The notes beneath the pieces were generated by a model. The model saw nothing but the letters and a program-made list of their open reading frames with translations, was not told where the DNA came from and did not search any database. A stretch of 64,000 nt of DNA, from positions 1 through 64,000 of the forward strand of contig NZ_JAKTNQ010000005.1 of NCBI RefSeq assembly GCF_022760835.1, written 5' to 3'. Position numbers and translations under genes: made by a program. Position 1 is the first letter of the stretch; each line of letters starts with the position of its first letter. This document shows, in pieces, positions 7,524-15,814 of the stretch. This DNA is from Thermus altitudinis. Lineage in GTDB: Bacteria; Deinococcota; Deinococci; Deinococcales; Thermaceae.

Positions 7524-8395
7524 CGCAGAGCCTCCCTACCTAGGGTCCGCATATAGGCCACCACAAAAAGGAAAATCAGGACCAAAATCGCCACGCTTAT
7601 GGCCGAGCCATACCCCAAGTCCTGGAAATCTATCAAGGTCTGGCGGTTGTAGACGGCCAGGGTACGGGTGGCCGGGTTCACGCCGCTCATAACGAAGATC
7701 ACGTCAAACACCCGTAAGGCATCCAGGGTACGGAAGATGAGGGCTACCACCAAGGCGGGAGTAAGAAGGGGGAGGGTAATGGTCCAGAACTGCTGCCAAC
7801 GGGTGGCCCCGTCGATGCTAGCTGCCTCGTAAAGCTCCTCGGGAATTAGCTGAAGGCCGGCCAGGAGGAGAAGGGCCATGAAGGGCGTGGTCTTCCACAC
7901 ATCCACGGCGATGATGGCGGGCAGAACCAGCTCGGGCCGGGCCAGAAAGGCCACCTTTTGCGACAGAATGCCCAGCTTCACCCCCAGGATGTTGATCACC
8001 CCGTAGACATCGTGTAGCATCCACTGCCACATCTTGGCGGAAACCACCGTGGGGATAGCCCAGGGAATAAGGATGGCGGTACGCACCAAGCCCCGACCCT
8101 TGAAGTTGGAATGGATGACCAAAGCAATAGCTAATCCCAAAAGAGTTTCCAGGCTAACAGAAAACACAGTGAACTTCACCGTGTTCCATAGGGCTTGGCG
8201 GAAATCAGGGTCCTGGAGAAGGTAAAGGTAGTTCTTGAACCCCAAAAACTCCGGGGGCTCTACAAAGGCGATATCGGCCCGGAACAAGGACCAGTAAAAG
8301 ACCTGGGCCAAAGGGTACCCCGCCACCAACACCACCACCAAAAGGGTGGGGAGAACCAATAACCAGGCCAAGCGTACCTGCCGTTGCGTCAGCAT
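7520..8395 (-). CDS. Sugar ABC transporter permease, MalF type
   Basis: 291 residues, six predicted TM helices, EAA loop ELYEAASIDGATRWQQFWTITLP near residue 188. It partners the MalG-type permease below and the binding protein at 8446-9735. The ATG at 8395 lacks a Shine-Dalgarno but has TATCCT six bases upstream, just after the hairpin that separates it from the binding-protein gene. It may therefore have its own leaderless promoter as well as read-through transcription. Confidence 0.92.
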   Translation of the reverse strand: MLTQRQVRLAWLLVLPTLLVVVLVAGYPLAQVFYWSLFRADIAFVEPPEFLGFKNYLYLLQDPDFRQALWNTVKFTVFSVSLETLLGLAIALVIHSNFKGRGLVRTAILIPWAIPTVVSAKMWQWMLHDVYGVINILGVKLGILSQKVAFLARPELVLPAIIAVDVWKTTPFMALLLLAGLQLIPEELYEAASIDGATRWQQFWTITLPLLTPALVVALIFRTLDALRVFDVIFVMSGVNPATRTLAVYNRQTLIDFQDLGYGSAISVAILVLIFLFVVAYMRTLGREALR

Positions 8396-8401
8396 GATTT
8401 G

Positions 8402-8407
8402 AGGATA
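8402..8407 (-). promoter_or_regulatory. -10 box (leaderless) candidate for the MalF-type permease
   Basis: TATCCT followed by six bases and the ATG at 8395, directly downstream of the intercistronic hairpin. Confidence 0.45.
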
Positions 8408-8409
8408 AG

Positions 8410-8433
8410 CCCCGGGGGGAGCACCCCCCGGGG
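8410..8433 (-). terminator. Intercistronic GC hairpin between binding protein and permease
   Basis: CCCCGGGGGG and CCCCCCGGGG form a 10-bp perfect stem with a 4-base loop, 12 bases after the binding-protein stop. No T-run follows on the minus strand. It more likely stabilises the upstream mRNA end or attenuates than terminates fully, giving more binding protein than permease as is common in mal-type operons. Confidence 0.6.
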
Positions 8434-8445
8434 ATGGGAGGAAGG

Positions 8446-9735
8446 CTAGCGCAGAATGCGGCGCAAGCGGCCCTCGAGGTCCCGCACCGCCGCCTCCCCG
8501 GTCTTCTTCCCGGTAAGGACGCCGTGCACCTCGGTCCAGATAGCCTCGGACACTTGATTGTACTTGGCCCCCGCCACATCAGAAGGCCGGGAAACCGCAT
8601 TCTGGAAGACGGGAAGGAGGTCGCGGAACCAAGGGTTCTTGGCCAGGACGTCCCGGTCGGTGTAAAGGGCCATCCGAGTGGGCAGGCGGGAAAGCCGCAC
8701 GGCGTTATCCTTCTGCACCTCGTAGGAGGCCAAGTACCTCACCAGATCGGCCGACTCCTTGGGATAGCGGCTGTAGGCGGAAACCATGAGCTGCCAGCCA
8801 CCCAGGGTGGCGGCGTTGGGCGCATCGGCTCCGCCCTTGGGAAGCACCGTGACCCCAAACTTGCCGCGGATGGGGCTTCCCTCCGCCTGGCCCAGGGCGT
8901 AGGCGTAGGGCCAGTTGCGCATGAAGAGGCTATTGCCCTGCTGCCAGACGTTCCTCGCCTCCTCCTCGGCATAGCTGGTGACCCCTGAGGGGGCGATGGT
9001 CCCCACAAAGCGGCGCACGGTGTTCAGGGCTAGGGCTGCACGGCCGTTGTTGACGCTGATGGTACCATCGGGTTCCACAATGCGCCCACCCTTGTGGGAG
9101 TAAATCCATTCTAAGGCGTCGCAGGTGAGGCCCTCATAAGCCTTGCCCTGGAAAACAAAGCCCCAAAAGTCCCGGCGACCCGCACGGCGCTCCCCCTCCA
9201 TCACCTTTTGAGACATTTGCTCCAGCTCCACCCAGGTGCGGGGCGGGTTCTTGAAGCCGTACTTTTCCAGAAGGTCTTTGCGGTAGTAAAGGATGCCCGC
9301 ATCAGTAAAGAAGGGAATGGAGGTGAGTTTGCCGCGGATGGTGTTGTTCTGGACGATGCGGGGAAAGAACTCCTTGAGCTCGTTATCCGAGAAGTACTGC
9401 TTCAGGTCGGCCGCATGGGGAGCAACGATGCCCGGCCAGATGACGTCGATCATGTAAACGTCCACATCCGGGCTCTTGGCCGCCCAGTACTGCTGGTAGA
9501 GGGCCAAGCGGTCGTTGGTGTCCGCAGGGGAGTCAATATACTCTACGCGGGTACCCGTTTTTTTACCCCAGGCCTCCACCATCTCCTTCATCCAGCGGCC
9601 ACCCTCGCCTACCGCGGTGGAGTCCCCAGCCACCCGGATGACCGGACCTGTCTGGGCCCGCACCAAAACCGACCCCCAAAGAGCGCTAGCAGCCAGCCCA
9701 ACCCCAGCCTTTTTGAGAAACTCCCTACGCCTCAT
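8446..9735 (-). CDS. Extracellular sugar-binding protein of ABC importer (trehalose/maltose type), Tat-exported
   Basis: 429 residues. It begins [21 protein letters not shown], a twin-arginine signal (RRREFLK) followed by a hydrophobic core and an AQT cleavage region. The mature part is a family-1 solute-binding protein ([34 protein letters not shown]). The family profile and T. thermophilus precedent suggest trehalose, maltose or sucrose, but the ligand is inferred. The start is ATG 9735: GGAGGT lies four bases upstream, so the ATG at 9747 overlapping that site is not the start. It is the first gene of the importer operon. Confidence 0.9.
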   Translation of the reverse strand: MRRREFLKKAGVGLAASALWGSVLVRAQTGPVIRVAGDSTAVGEGGRWMKEMVEAWGKKTGTRVEYIDSPADTNDRLALYQQYWAAKSPDVDVYMIDVIWPGIVAPHAADLKQYFSDNELKEFFPRIVQNNTIRGKLTSIPFFTDAGILYYRKDLLEKYGFKNPPRTWVELEQMSQKVMEGERRAGRRDFWGFVFQGKAYEGLTCDALEWIYSHKGGRIVEPDGTISVNNGRAALALNTVRRFVGTIAPSGVTSYAEEEARNVWQQGNSLFMRNWPYAYALGQAEGSPIRGKFGVTVLPKGGADAPNAATLGGWQLMVSAYSRYPKESADLVRYLASYEVQKDNAVRLSRLPTRMALYTDRDVLAKNPWFRDLLPVFQNAVSRPSDVAGAKYNQVSEAIWTEVHGVLTGKKTGEAAVRDLEGRLRRILR

Positions 9736-9766
9736 ACAAACCTCCATGGAAGCTTTTCCAGGCGGA

Positions 9767-9795
9767 TTTTAAACCTGGTTTACCCCACCTGTCAA
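9767..9795 (-). promoter_or_regulatory. Promoter of the sugar importer operon
   Basis: Minus strand TTGACA (9795-9790, perfect), 17 bases, TTAAAA (9772-9767), about 31 bases before ATG 9735. A small palindrome, AAACC-N-GGTTT (9771-9781), overlaps the start of the -10 box and could be a repressor half-site pair. Confidence 0.65.
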
Positions 9796-9823
9796 GCCCA
9801 AGCAAGGAGCAATCCCGCAAAGG

Positions 9824-9849
9824 AAAACCCCGGGGGCTTCCCCCCGGGG
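9824..9849 (-). terminator. Terminator after the TRAP binding-protein gene
   Basis: A 9-bp stem, CCCCGGGGG (9828-9836) with CCCCCGGGG (9841-9849), and a CTTC loop. On the minus strand it is followed by TTTT (9827-9824). It separates the TRAP gene from the sugar importer promoter. Confidence 0.7.
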
Positions 9850-9870
9850 CGGTAATCCAGGGAAAGGAAA

Positions 9871-10950
9871 TCAGAGGGCCGGGAAGGCAAAGCTGGCATA
9901 GCCCAGCTCCGCCACCCCAAACCAGCGGTACTGCTCCTCGCGGAACTTCTTCCAAGCGGTGTAGACCTTGCGGTAGGTGGCGTCCTTGGCCGCCTCCTCC
10001 TCGTACCAGTCAAAAGCCGCTTTCTGGGCTGCCTTCATCACATCGGCAGGCCACTTGCGCAGGCGCACCCCCGCCTTAATGAGGCGTTGCAGGGCCGGGG
10101 GGTTCACCTGGTCGTACTTGGCCAGCATGGCGAGGTTGGCCTCGGCCGCGGCCACCTCGAGGGCCTGCTGGTACTCCTTGGGCAGCTTCTGCCACTCCTT
10201 CAGGTTCACGTAGAAGGAAAGCATGGGCCCCGGCTCATGCCAACCGGGGTAGTAGTAGTACTTGGCCACCTTGTAAAAGCCCAGCTTCTCGTCGTCGTAA
10301 GGGCCCACCCACTCGGCGGCATCCACCACGCCCCGCTCCAGGGCCGGGTAGATGTCCCCACCCGCCAACACCTGGGGCACCACCCCAAGCCGGCTCATCA
10401 CCTGGCCGCCGGGACCGGGGATACGCATCTTAAGGCCCTTAAGGTCCGCTACGCTCTTGATCTCCTTGCGGAACCAGCCCCCCATCTGGGCCCCGGTGTT
10501 GCCACCGGGGAACTGGATGATGCCGAAGTCGGCGAAGATGGGGCGGAAAAGCTCAATACCGCCCCCGTAGTACATCCAGGCATTCTGCTGCCTTGCGGTG
10601 AGGCCGAAGGGTACCGCGGTGTCAAAAGCAAAGACCGCCGCCTTCCCCACGTAGTAGTAGCTGGCGGTATGGCCCATTTCCACCGTACCCTGTTGCACGG
10701 CATCCATCACCTGTAGCCCGGGCACGATCTCGCCGGCTTGGTAAGTGCGGATCTGGAAGCGCCCACCGGTAAGGGCGTTTACCCTCTCTGCTAGCACATC
10801 CGCCGCTCCGAAGATGGTGTCCAGGCTCTTGGGGAAGCTGCTGGCTAGCCGCCACCTAATGGTGGGCTGGGCCTGGGCAAAAACTGGGCCAAAGGCCGCG
10901 CTGGCCGCTACGCCGATACCTGCTTTCTTCAAGAAGTCACGCCGCTTCAT
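9871..10950 (-). CDS. TRAP transporter substrate-binding protein (DctP family), Tat-exported, orphan
   Basis: 359 residues from ATG 10950 (AAGGAGGT five bases upstream). It begins MKRRDFLKKAGIGVAASAAFG, a twin-arginine signal, then a DctP-type fold (IRWRLASSFPKSLDTIFGAA, GLKMRIPGPGGQVMSRLG, GVVDAAEWVGPYDD). The MRIPG...W pattern and length resemble the 2-keto-acid/lactate (TakP-like) group, so an organic acid such as lactate is a fair guess. No DctQ/DctM permease lies nearby, so the partner must be elsewhere. It has its own TATAAT promoter and terminator. Confidence 0.9.
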   Translation of the reverse strand: MKRRDFLKKAGIGVAASAAFGPVFAQAQPTIRWRLASSFPKSLDTIFGAADVLAERVNALTGGRFQIRTYQAGEIVPGLQVMDAVQQGTVEMGHTASYYYVGKAAVFAFDTAVPFGLTARQQNAWMYYGGGIELFRPIFADFGIIQFPGGNTGAQMGGWFRKEIKSVADLKGLKMRIPGPGGQVMSRLGVVPQVLAGGDIYPALERGVVDAAEWVGPYDDEKLGFYKVAKYYYYPGWHEPGPMLSFYVNLKEWQKLPKEYQQALEVAAAEANLAMLAKYDQVNPPALQRLIKAGVRLRKWPADVMKAAQKAAFDWYEEEAAKDATYRKVYTAWKKFREEQYRWFGVAELGYASFAFPAL

Positions 10951-10977
10951 CCTTGACCTCCTTAGTGGTCCGGGGGG

Positions 10978-11008
10978 ATTATACCCCACCTGGGGGTAGG
11001 AGGCGCAA
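10978..11008 (-). promoter_or_regulatory. Promoter of the TRAP binding-protein gene
   Basis: Minus strand TTGCGC (11008-11003), 19 bases, TATAAT (10983-10978). The -10 is perfect and lies 27 bases before the ATG at 10950. Confidence 0.6.
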
Positions 11009-11039
11009 GCCCCTTCCGCAACTTCTTGCAGTCCAGCGG

Positions 11040-11510
11040 CTAGCGGATGTAAAAGTAGGTCTCCGCCACCTGGTAACGGCGGGCCCCGGAGGTCTCCAAG
11101 TAGACCCTAAGCCGGGCATCCCAGTCGCTGTATACCCCTTCCAGGCGCAGGCTCCCGGGATGGGTATCCGTGTAGATGGCCCGCACCCGCTGGAACCCTC
11201 GAGGCGGCGTGACCGTGTAGCGGTAGGCCCCCGGGGGCAGGACATGGGTGCCCCGGCCCAGGTAGAAGCGGTCAAACTCGTAGGTGCGCCCGTCGGGATC
11301 TATGGCCACCAGGCTTATCCAGCCGGCTTCAGCCAGGGTGAGGAGGAAGCGCACCTCCTCCCCCACGTAATAGGTGGCCCCTGCCCCCCGGTCCGGCTCA
11401 AAGCGCAGGATGGCCGGGGTGAAGTCCAAGCGGTAGCTTACCGTTATGCCCTCCAGAGTCACGGTGCAGGCAGAAAGTAGCCCCACCAAAAGAAGGCCCA
11501 AAAGCCGCAT
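11040..11510 (-). CDS. Small lipoprotein with a DUF4384-like domain
   Basis: 156 residues from ATG 11510 (GGAGGT four bases upstream; the GTG six bases earlier overlaps that site). It begins MRLLGLLLVGLLSAC, a lipoprotein signal with lipobox L-S-A-C. The mature part (YYVGEEVRFLLTLAEAGWIS, LVAIDPDGRTYEF, YTVTPPRGFQRVRAIYTD) has the beta-rich layout of DUF4384 domains. These occur in secreted or surface proteins and have no known catalytic role. It lies 35 bases behind rnhB and is probably co-transcribed with it. Confidence 0.75.
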   Translation of the reverse strand: MRLLGLLLVGLLSACTVTLEGITVSYRLDFTPAILRFEPDRGAGATYYVGEEVRFLLTLAEAGWISLVAIDPDGRTYEFDRFYLGRGTHVLPPGAYRYTVTPPRGFQRVRAIYTDTHPGSLRLEGVYSDWDARLRVYLETSGARRYQVAETYFYIR

Positions 11511-11545
11511 ACCCACCTCCTCCTCCAGCTTAGCCCTAAGGGCAC

Positions 11546-12151
11546 CTACTCCCCTTCAGAAAACCTTAAGGGAGCCTGGGCCACAGGGGAAAAGCGCCTG
11601 CGGTGCACAGGGGAGGGCCCCAAGGTCCTAAGGGCTTCCCGGTGCTCTGGGGTGCCGTATCCCTTGTGCTGGGCAAAGCCATAACCGGGGTAAAGGCGGT
11701 CTAGCTCCTCCATGAGCCGGTCCCGGTGCACCTTGGCCAGGATGCTGGCCGCAGCCACGCTGGGGCTATGCTGGTCCGCCTTGGGAGGAGCCAGGAGGGG
11801 CAAGGAGGTGGCCACTTGGAGGTAATCGGTGACCAGGGCCTCCGGAGGAGGGTGCAGGAGGGCCAAGGCCCTTTGGGCCGCAAGGAGGGTGGCCCTTAGG
11901 ACCCCCAGTCGGTCCACCTCCGCCACCTCCGCTACCCCCAAGGCGTAGGCCAGGGCCACCCCCTTCACCTCCTCCGCCAGGCGCTGGCGTTCCTTGGGCC
12001 TTAGGAGCTTGGAATCCCGGAAGGGGTAGCGGCCAGGCGGCAGGATCACCGCCCCTACCACGATGGGCCCCGCCCAGGCTCCCCGGCCCGCCTCGTCTAT
12101 CCCGGCCACCCTTAGGCCCAGGGACCAGAAGGACGCCTCGAGGCCCTCCAT
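11546..12151 (-). CDS. rnhB: Ribonuclease HII
   Basis: 201 residues with GIDEAGRGAWAGP (catalytic D19, E20), FRDSKLL, VTDYLQV (D109) and AAASILAKVHRD (D144). These are the four acidic residues of type 2 RNase H. It cuts RNA of RNA-DNA hybrids and removes single ribonucleotides from DNA. The usual PLAGP after GRG is WAGP here, a conservative change. A CATAAT eight bases before the ATG is a possible near-leaderless promoter. Confidence 0.95.
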   Translation of the reverse strand: MEGLEASFWSLGLRVAGIDEAGRGAWAGPIVVGAVILPPGRYPFRDSKLLRPKERQRLAEEVKGVALAYALGVAEVAEVDRLGVLRATLLAAQRALALLHPPPEALVTDYLQVATSLPLLAPPKADQHSPSVAAASILAKVHRDRLMEELDRLYPGYGFAQHKGYGTPEHREALRTLGPSPVHRRRFSPVAQAPLRFSEGE

Positions 12152-12179
12152 CCCTTGGCATTATGCCTCGCCCCCAGGG

Positions 12180-12210
12180 TTGACACCCTCGGGTATATTC
12201 TGGATACGAT
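12180..12210 (+). promoter_or_regulatory. Leaderless promoter of the esterase gene
   Basis: TTGACA (12180-12185), 19 bases, TACGAT (12205-12210), then six bases to the ATG at 12217. It has the clearest -35 among the leaderless promoters in this window. Confidence 0.65.
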
Positions 12211-12216
12211 TTATAT

Positions 12217-13764
12217 ATGCCCCCCCTTGCCCTCCTTATGGCATCCGCGCTGGCGCTGGGCCTCGCCCTAGCCCAGGAGGTGGTGGTCCAGACCCCCTTG
12301 GGCCCCGCCCAAGGCCAGGTGGAAAAGGGAGCCATCGCTTTCTATGGACTTCCCTATGCAGAGGCGAGCCGCTTCCAAGCCCCTAGGCCCGTGGCCTCCT
12401 GGCCCAAAGGGGTGGGGAGGGAGAAGGTGGCCTGTCCCCAGACCCCAGGAACCACCGCCCGGCTGGGGGGGTACATCCCCCCACAGCGGGAAGACTGCCT
12501 GGTTCTCAACCTATTCCTGCCCTTTGGACCCCCGCCCCCAGGGGGGTTCCCGGTGATGGCCTATCTGCACGGGGGCGGCTTCACCTCAGGAAGCGCCGCT
12601 GAGCCCCTTTATGGGGGGCACCTCTTAGCCCAGGAAGGGGTGGTGGTGGTCTCGGTGAACTATCGCCTGGGGCCCTTGGGGTTTTTGGCCCTCCCCGCCT
12701 TGGCCCAGGAAGACCCCAAGGCCGTGGGCAACTACGGGCTTTTAGACGCGATAGAGGCCCTCCGCTTTGTCCAGCGCTACATCCCCTACTTTGGCGGGGA
12801 TCCGCAAAACGTCACCCTCTTTGGGGAATCGGCGGGGGCCATGCTGGCCTGCGCCCTGCTGGCCACCCCGGAGGCCCAAGGGCTATTCCACAAGGCCATC
12901 CTCCAATCGGGAGGGTGCCAAGAGGTGCGCCCCTTGGAGGGGGACCTCGCCTTTGGGCAAAGGTGGGCCAAGCGCCTGGGCTGCCCACCAGACGACCTGG
13001 TCTGCCTGAGGAGCCCTCCCCTGACGCACCTTTTCCCCAGGGAAGCCCCCCCGGGGCCCCCCGACATCACCGCTTCGGCCCTGGGCTTTCCCCTTTCCCC
13101 CTTTAAGCCCCACCTGGGTCCCCTGCTTCCGGAAAGCCCCGCGGAGGCCCTAAGAAAGGGTCGGGCTCGAGGCATCCCCTTCCTTGTGGGGGCCAACGGG
13201 GAGGAGCTTGGCTTCCCCGGCCTGGCCAGGCTTTTGGGGCCCAGGTCCTGGGAGGAGTTCGGCCAAAGGCTCGCTGCCCAAGGCCTTTCCCAAAAGGCCC
13301 AGGAAGCCCTAGTCGCCGCCTACCGGAAACGCTTTGCCGATCCTCAAAGGGCCTGGGGGGAGGCCCAGACGGACCTCCTCCTCCTTTGCCCCTCCCTAAG
13401 GGCTGCCCGGCTCCAGCTCCCCTTTGCCCCCACCTACGCCTACCTCTTCACCTTCCGCGTACCCGGCTTTGAGGGCCTGGGGGCCTTCCACGGCCTGGAA
13501 CTGGCCTCCCTCTTTGGAAACCTGGAGGAGATGCCCTTTCTGCCCCTTTTCCTCAGCGCCGAGGCCCGGGACAAGGCGGAGGTTCTGGGGAAGCGCATGC
13601 GCCGCTACTGGGCCAGCTTCGCCCGGGAAGGGGAGCCTCGAGGCTGGCCCCGCTGGCCCCAGTATGGGGAAGGGTACCTCCTACGGCTGGACGAGCCCAC
13701 AGGCCTCCTCCCCGATCCTTACGGGGAGCGGTGTGGCCTCCTCGAGGCCTTAGGGCTACTATAG
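12217..13764 (+). CDS. Secreted type-B carboxylesterase
   Basis: 515 residues. A signal peptide (residues 1 to about 19, ending ALAQ) precedes an alpha/beta-hydrolase of the carboxylesterase type-B family. Visible are the oxyanion loop HGGGFTSG, the EDCLVLNLFLP motif and the nucleophile serine in FGESAGAMLA (near 208). The catalytic His probably lies in FHGLELASLFGN near 426. It hydrolyses carboxylic esters outside the cytoplasm; the natural substrate is unknown. Four bases separate its stop from the next gene, which nevertheless has its own -10 box. Confidence 0.88.
   Translation: MPPLALLMASALALGLALAQEVVVQTPLGPAQGQVEKGAIAFYGLPYAEASRFQAPRPVASWPKGVGREKVACPQTPGTTARLGGYIPPQREDCLVLNLFLPFGPPPPGGFPVMAYLHGGGFTSGSAAEPLYGGHLLAQEGVVVVSVNYRLGPLGFLALPALAQEDPKAVGNYGLLDAIEALRFVQRYIPYFGGDPQNVTLFGESAGAMLACALLATPEAQGLFHKAILQSGGCQEVRPLEGDLAFGQRWAKRLGCPPDDLVCLRSPPLTHLFPREAPPGPPDITASALGFPLSPFKPHLGPLLPESPAEALRKGRARGIPFLVGANGEELGFPGLARLLGPRSWEEFGQRLAAQGLSQKAQEALVAAYRKRFADPQRAWGEAQTDLLLLCPSLRAARLQLPFAPTYAYLFTFRVPGFEGLGAFHGLELASLFGNLEEMPFLPLFLSAEARDKAEVLGKRMRRYWASFAREGEPRGWPRWPQYGEGYLLRLDEPTGLLPDPYGERCGLLEALGLL
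13757..13762 (+). promoter_or_regulatory. -10 box (leaderless) for the molybdopterin oxidoreductase gene
   Basis: TACTAT, then six bases, then ATG at 13769. Its last base is the first base of the esterase stop codon (TAG 13762-13764). Confidence 0.5.
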
Positions 13765-13768
13765 GCCC

Positions 13769-15778
13769 ATGAAGTCCCGCGCCACCTGCCCCCTGGACTG
13801 CCCGGATGCTTGTAGCCTTCTCCTCACTCTGGAAGGGGGCCGCCTCACCCGGGTGGAGGGCGACCCCCGCCACCCCATCACCCAGGGCTTTGCCTGCGCC
13901 AAAACCTACCGCTACCCCGAAAGGGTACGGGAGCGCCTCCTCTACCCCTTGCGCCGGGTGGGCAGGAAGGGGGAAGGCCGCTTTGAACGGGTCTCCTGGG
14001 AAGAGGCTCTGGAGGAGATTGCCGAAAGGCTGAGGCTCATCCTGGACGCCTACGGGGGCGAGGCCGTTCTTCCCTACCACTACGCGGGCACCATGGGGCT
14101 CATAGAAAACCAGCACCCCTTGGCCTTTTTCCGGGCCATCGGGGCCAGCGAGCTAGAGGAAACCATCTGCTCGGCCGCGGGAAGCGCCGCCTGGGAGATG
14201 ACCTACGGCCCCAGGCTGGGCCCAGACCCTGAGGAGGTGCCCAACGCCCGCTACATCCTCCTATGGGGCATCAACAGCCTCACCACCCACAGCCACCTCA
14301 CTCCCTTCCTCAAGGAGGCGCGAAGGCAAGGGGCCAAGGTGGTGCACCTAGACCCCTACGCAAACCACACCAGCCGCTTCGCCCATGAGCACCTCAAGCT
14401 CCGCCCCGGCACCGACGCCGCCTTGGCCTACGCCCTAGCCCACGTGCTCTTCCGGGAAGGGTTGGTGGACTGGGAGTACCTAAGGGAGGCCGCCACCGGG
14501 GTGGAGGACTTCCAAAGGGAGGCCGAGGCTTGGCCTCCAGAAAGGGCCGAGGCCCTTACCGGGGTGCCCAAGGAGACCATAGAACGTCTGGCCCGGGAGA
14601 TGGGGGAGGCCAAACGGGTTTTCCTAAGGGTGGGCTACGGCATGACCCGGCACCCCGGAGGGGGGAATGCCCTAAGGGCCGTCATCCTCCTCCCCGCCCT
14701 CCTGGGGGCCTGGCGCTACCCGGGGTGCGGGGCGTTGCTTTCCACCAGCGGGGCCTTTGCCCTCAACAAACGCTTCCTCGGGGGCAGGCACCTTCTAGAA
14801 GGAGATCGCCCCCACAAGGGCTACTTCCGGCCCAACCCCAGGGTGCGCCGGATCAACATGAACCAGCTGGCGAGCGCCTTAACCCGGCTTATGCCTCCCA
14901 TCCGGGCCCTTTTTGTCTTTAACTCCAATCCCCTGGTGGTGGCCCCCAACACGGCAGGGGTTAAGGAGGGCCTCCTGCGGGAGGACCTTTTCACGGTGGT
15001 GCTGGAGCAGGTCCAGACGGAAACCGCCCTTTACGCGGACTACCTCCTGCCCGCCACCTTCTTCTACGAGCACCCCGACCTCTACACCAGCTACGGCCAC
15101 TACTACCTCTCCTGGAATGAGCCCTTGGCCGAGCCTCAGGGGGAGGCCCGGCCCAACACCTGGGTCTTCCGGGAACTTGCCCAGCGGCTTGGCCTCGAGG
15201 AACCCACCCTCTACTGGACGGCGGAGGAAGTGGCCAGAAGCCTCCTGGCCACGGACCACCCTTACCTGGAGGGCCTCACCCTGGAAAGGCTAAGGGCGGA
15301 AGGCTTCGTGAAGCTTAAGGTTCCCAGGCCTTTCCTCCCCTTCCAGAAGGGCCCCGTGCGCTTTAGCCCACCCCCTGAGGTCATCCCCACGGAGGCCCTT
15401 CCTGGCTACCCCCTTATCCTCCTCACCCCCCCGGCCCACCGCTTCCTCAACACCACCTATGGGAATCTCCGGGCCCTGGTGGAGGCGGAAGGCGGCGAGC
15501 CCAGGCTCCTCATCCACCCGCAGGACGCCAGGGAACGGGGGATCACCGACGGTATGCTGGTCTACATCCACTCCCCCCAAGGGAGGGTGGTGCGCAAGGC
15601 CCAGGTGACGGAGGCCCCCATGCCGGGCACGGTGGTCCTCGAGGGCACCTGGTGGGAAAAGTGGGCCCCGGATGGCAAGGGCATCAACCACCTCACCGCG
15701 GAAACCCTCACCGACTTAGGGGGCGGCAGCACCTTCCACTCCACCCCGGTGGAGGTGGAGCCCCTCCGCCTGGCCTGA
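13769..15778 (+). CDS. Molybdopterin-dependent oxidoreductase, [4Fe-4S], cytoplasmic
   Basis: 669 residues of the DMSO-reductase/formate-dehydrogenase superfamily. The N-terminal cluster motif is CPLDCPDAC (C7, C11, C15) with a fourth Cys in GFACAK (near 43). The molybdopterin domains follow (ILLWGINSLTTHSHL, FNSNPLVVAPN), and the C-terminal MGD-binding barrel includes LILLTPPAHRFLNTTYGN. The likely Mo ligand is Cys or Ser in ETICSAAGSA, which cannot be settled by eye. There is no twin-arginine signal, so it is probably cytosolic. Electron-transfer subunits are not adjacent, and the substrate is unknown. mogA, needed for the cofactor, is 8 kb downstream. Confidence 0.85.
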   Translation: MKSRATCPLDCPDACSLLLTLEGGRLTRVEGDPRHPITQGFACAKTYRYPERVRERLLYPLRRVGRKGEGRFERVSWEEALEEIAERLRLILDAYGGEAVLPYHYAGTMGLIENQHPLAFFRAIGASELEETICSAAGSAAWEMTYGPRLGPDPEEVPNARYILLWGINSLTTHSHLTPFLKEARRQGAKVVHLDPYANHTSRFAHEHLKLRPGTDAALAYALAHVLFREGLVDWEYLREAATGVEDFQREAEAWPPERAEALTGVPKETIERLAREMGEAKRVFLRVGYGMTRHPGGGNALRAVILLPALLGAWRYPGCGALLSTSGAFALNKRFLGGRHLLEGDRPHKGYFRPNPRVRRINMNQLASALTRLMPPIRALFVFNSNPLVVAPNTAGVKEGLLREDLFTVVLEQVQTETALYADYLLPATFFYEHPDLYTSYGHYYLSWNEPLAEPQGEARPNTWVFRELAQRLGLEEPTLYWTAEEVARSLLATDHPYLEGLTLERLRAEGFVKLKVPRPFLPFQKGPVRFSPPPEVIPTEALPGYPLILLTPPAHRFLNTTYGNLRALVEAEGGEPRLLIHPQDARERGITDGMLVYIHSPQGRVVRKAQVTEAPMPGTVVLEGTWWEKWAPDGKGINHLTAETLTDLGGGSTFHSTPVEVEPLRLA

Positions 15779-15802
15779 TTGCCGCTTGGGCTACGGTTTT
15801 GC

Positions 15803-15808
15803 TACCCT
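15803..15808 (+). promoter_or_regulatory. -10 box (leaderless) candidate for the Nudix-like gene
   Basis: TACCCT followed by six bases and GTG 15815; TTGCCG lies 18 bases upstream. It decides the start proposed for the next gene. Confidence 0.35.
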
Positions 15809-15814
15809 GGTTGG

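Noticed and set aside
12180-12216. TATATT at 12194-12199 as the -10 of the esterase gene
   Set aside because: It is only eight bases from the TTGACA -35, too close for sigma factor binding; TACGAT fits better.
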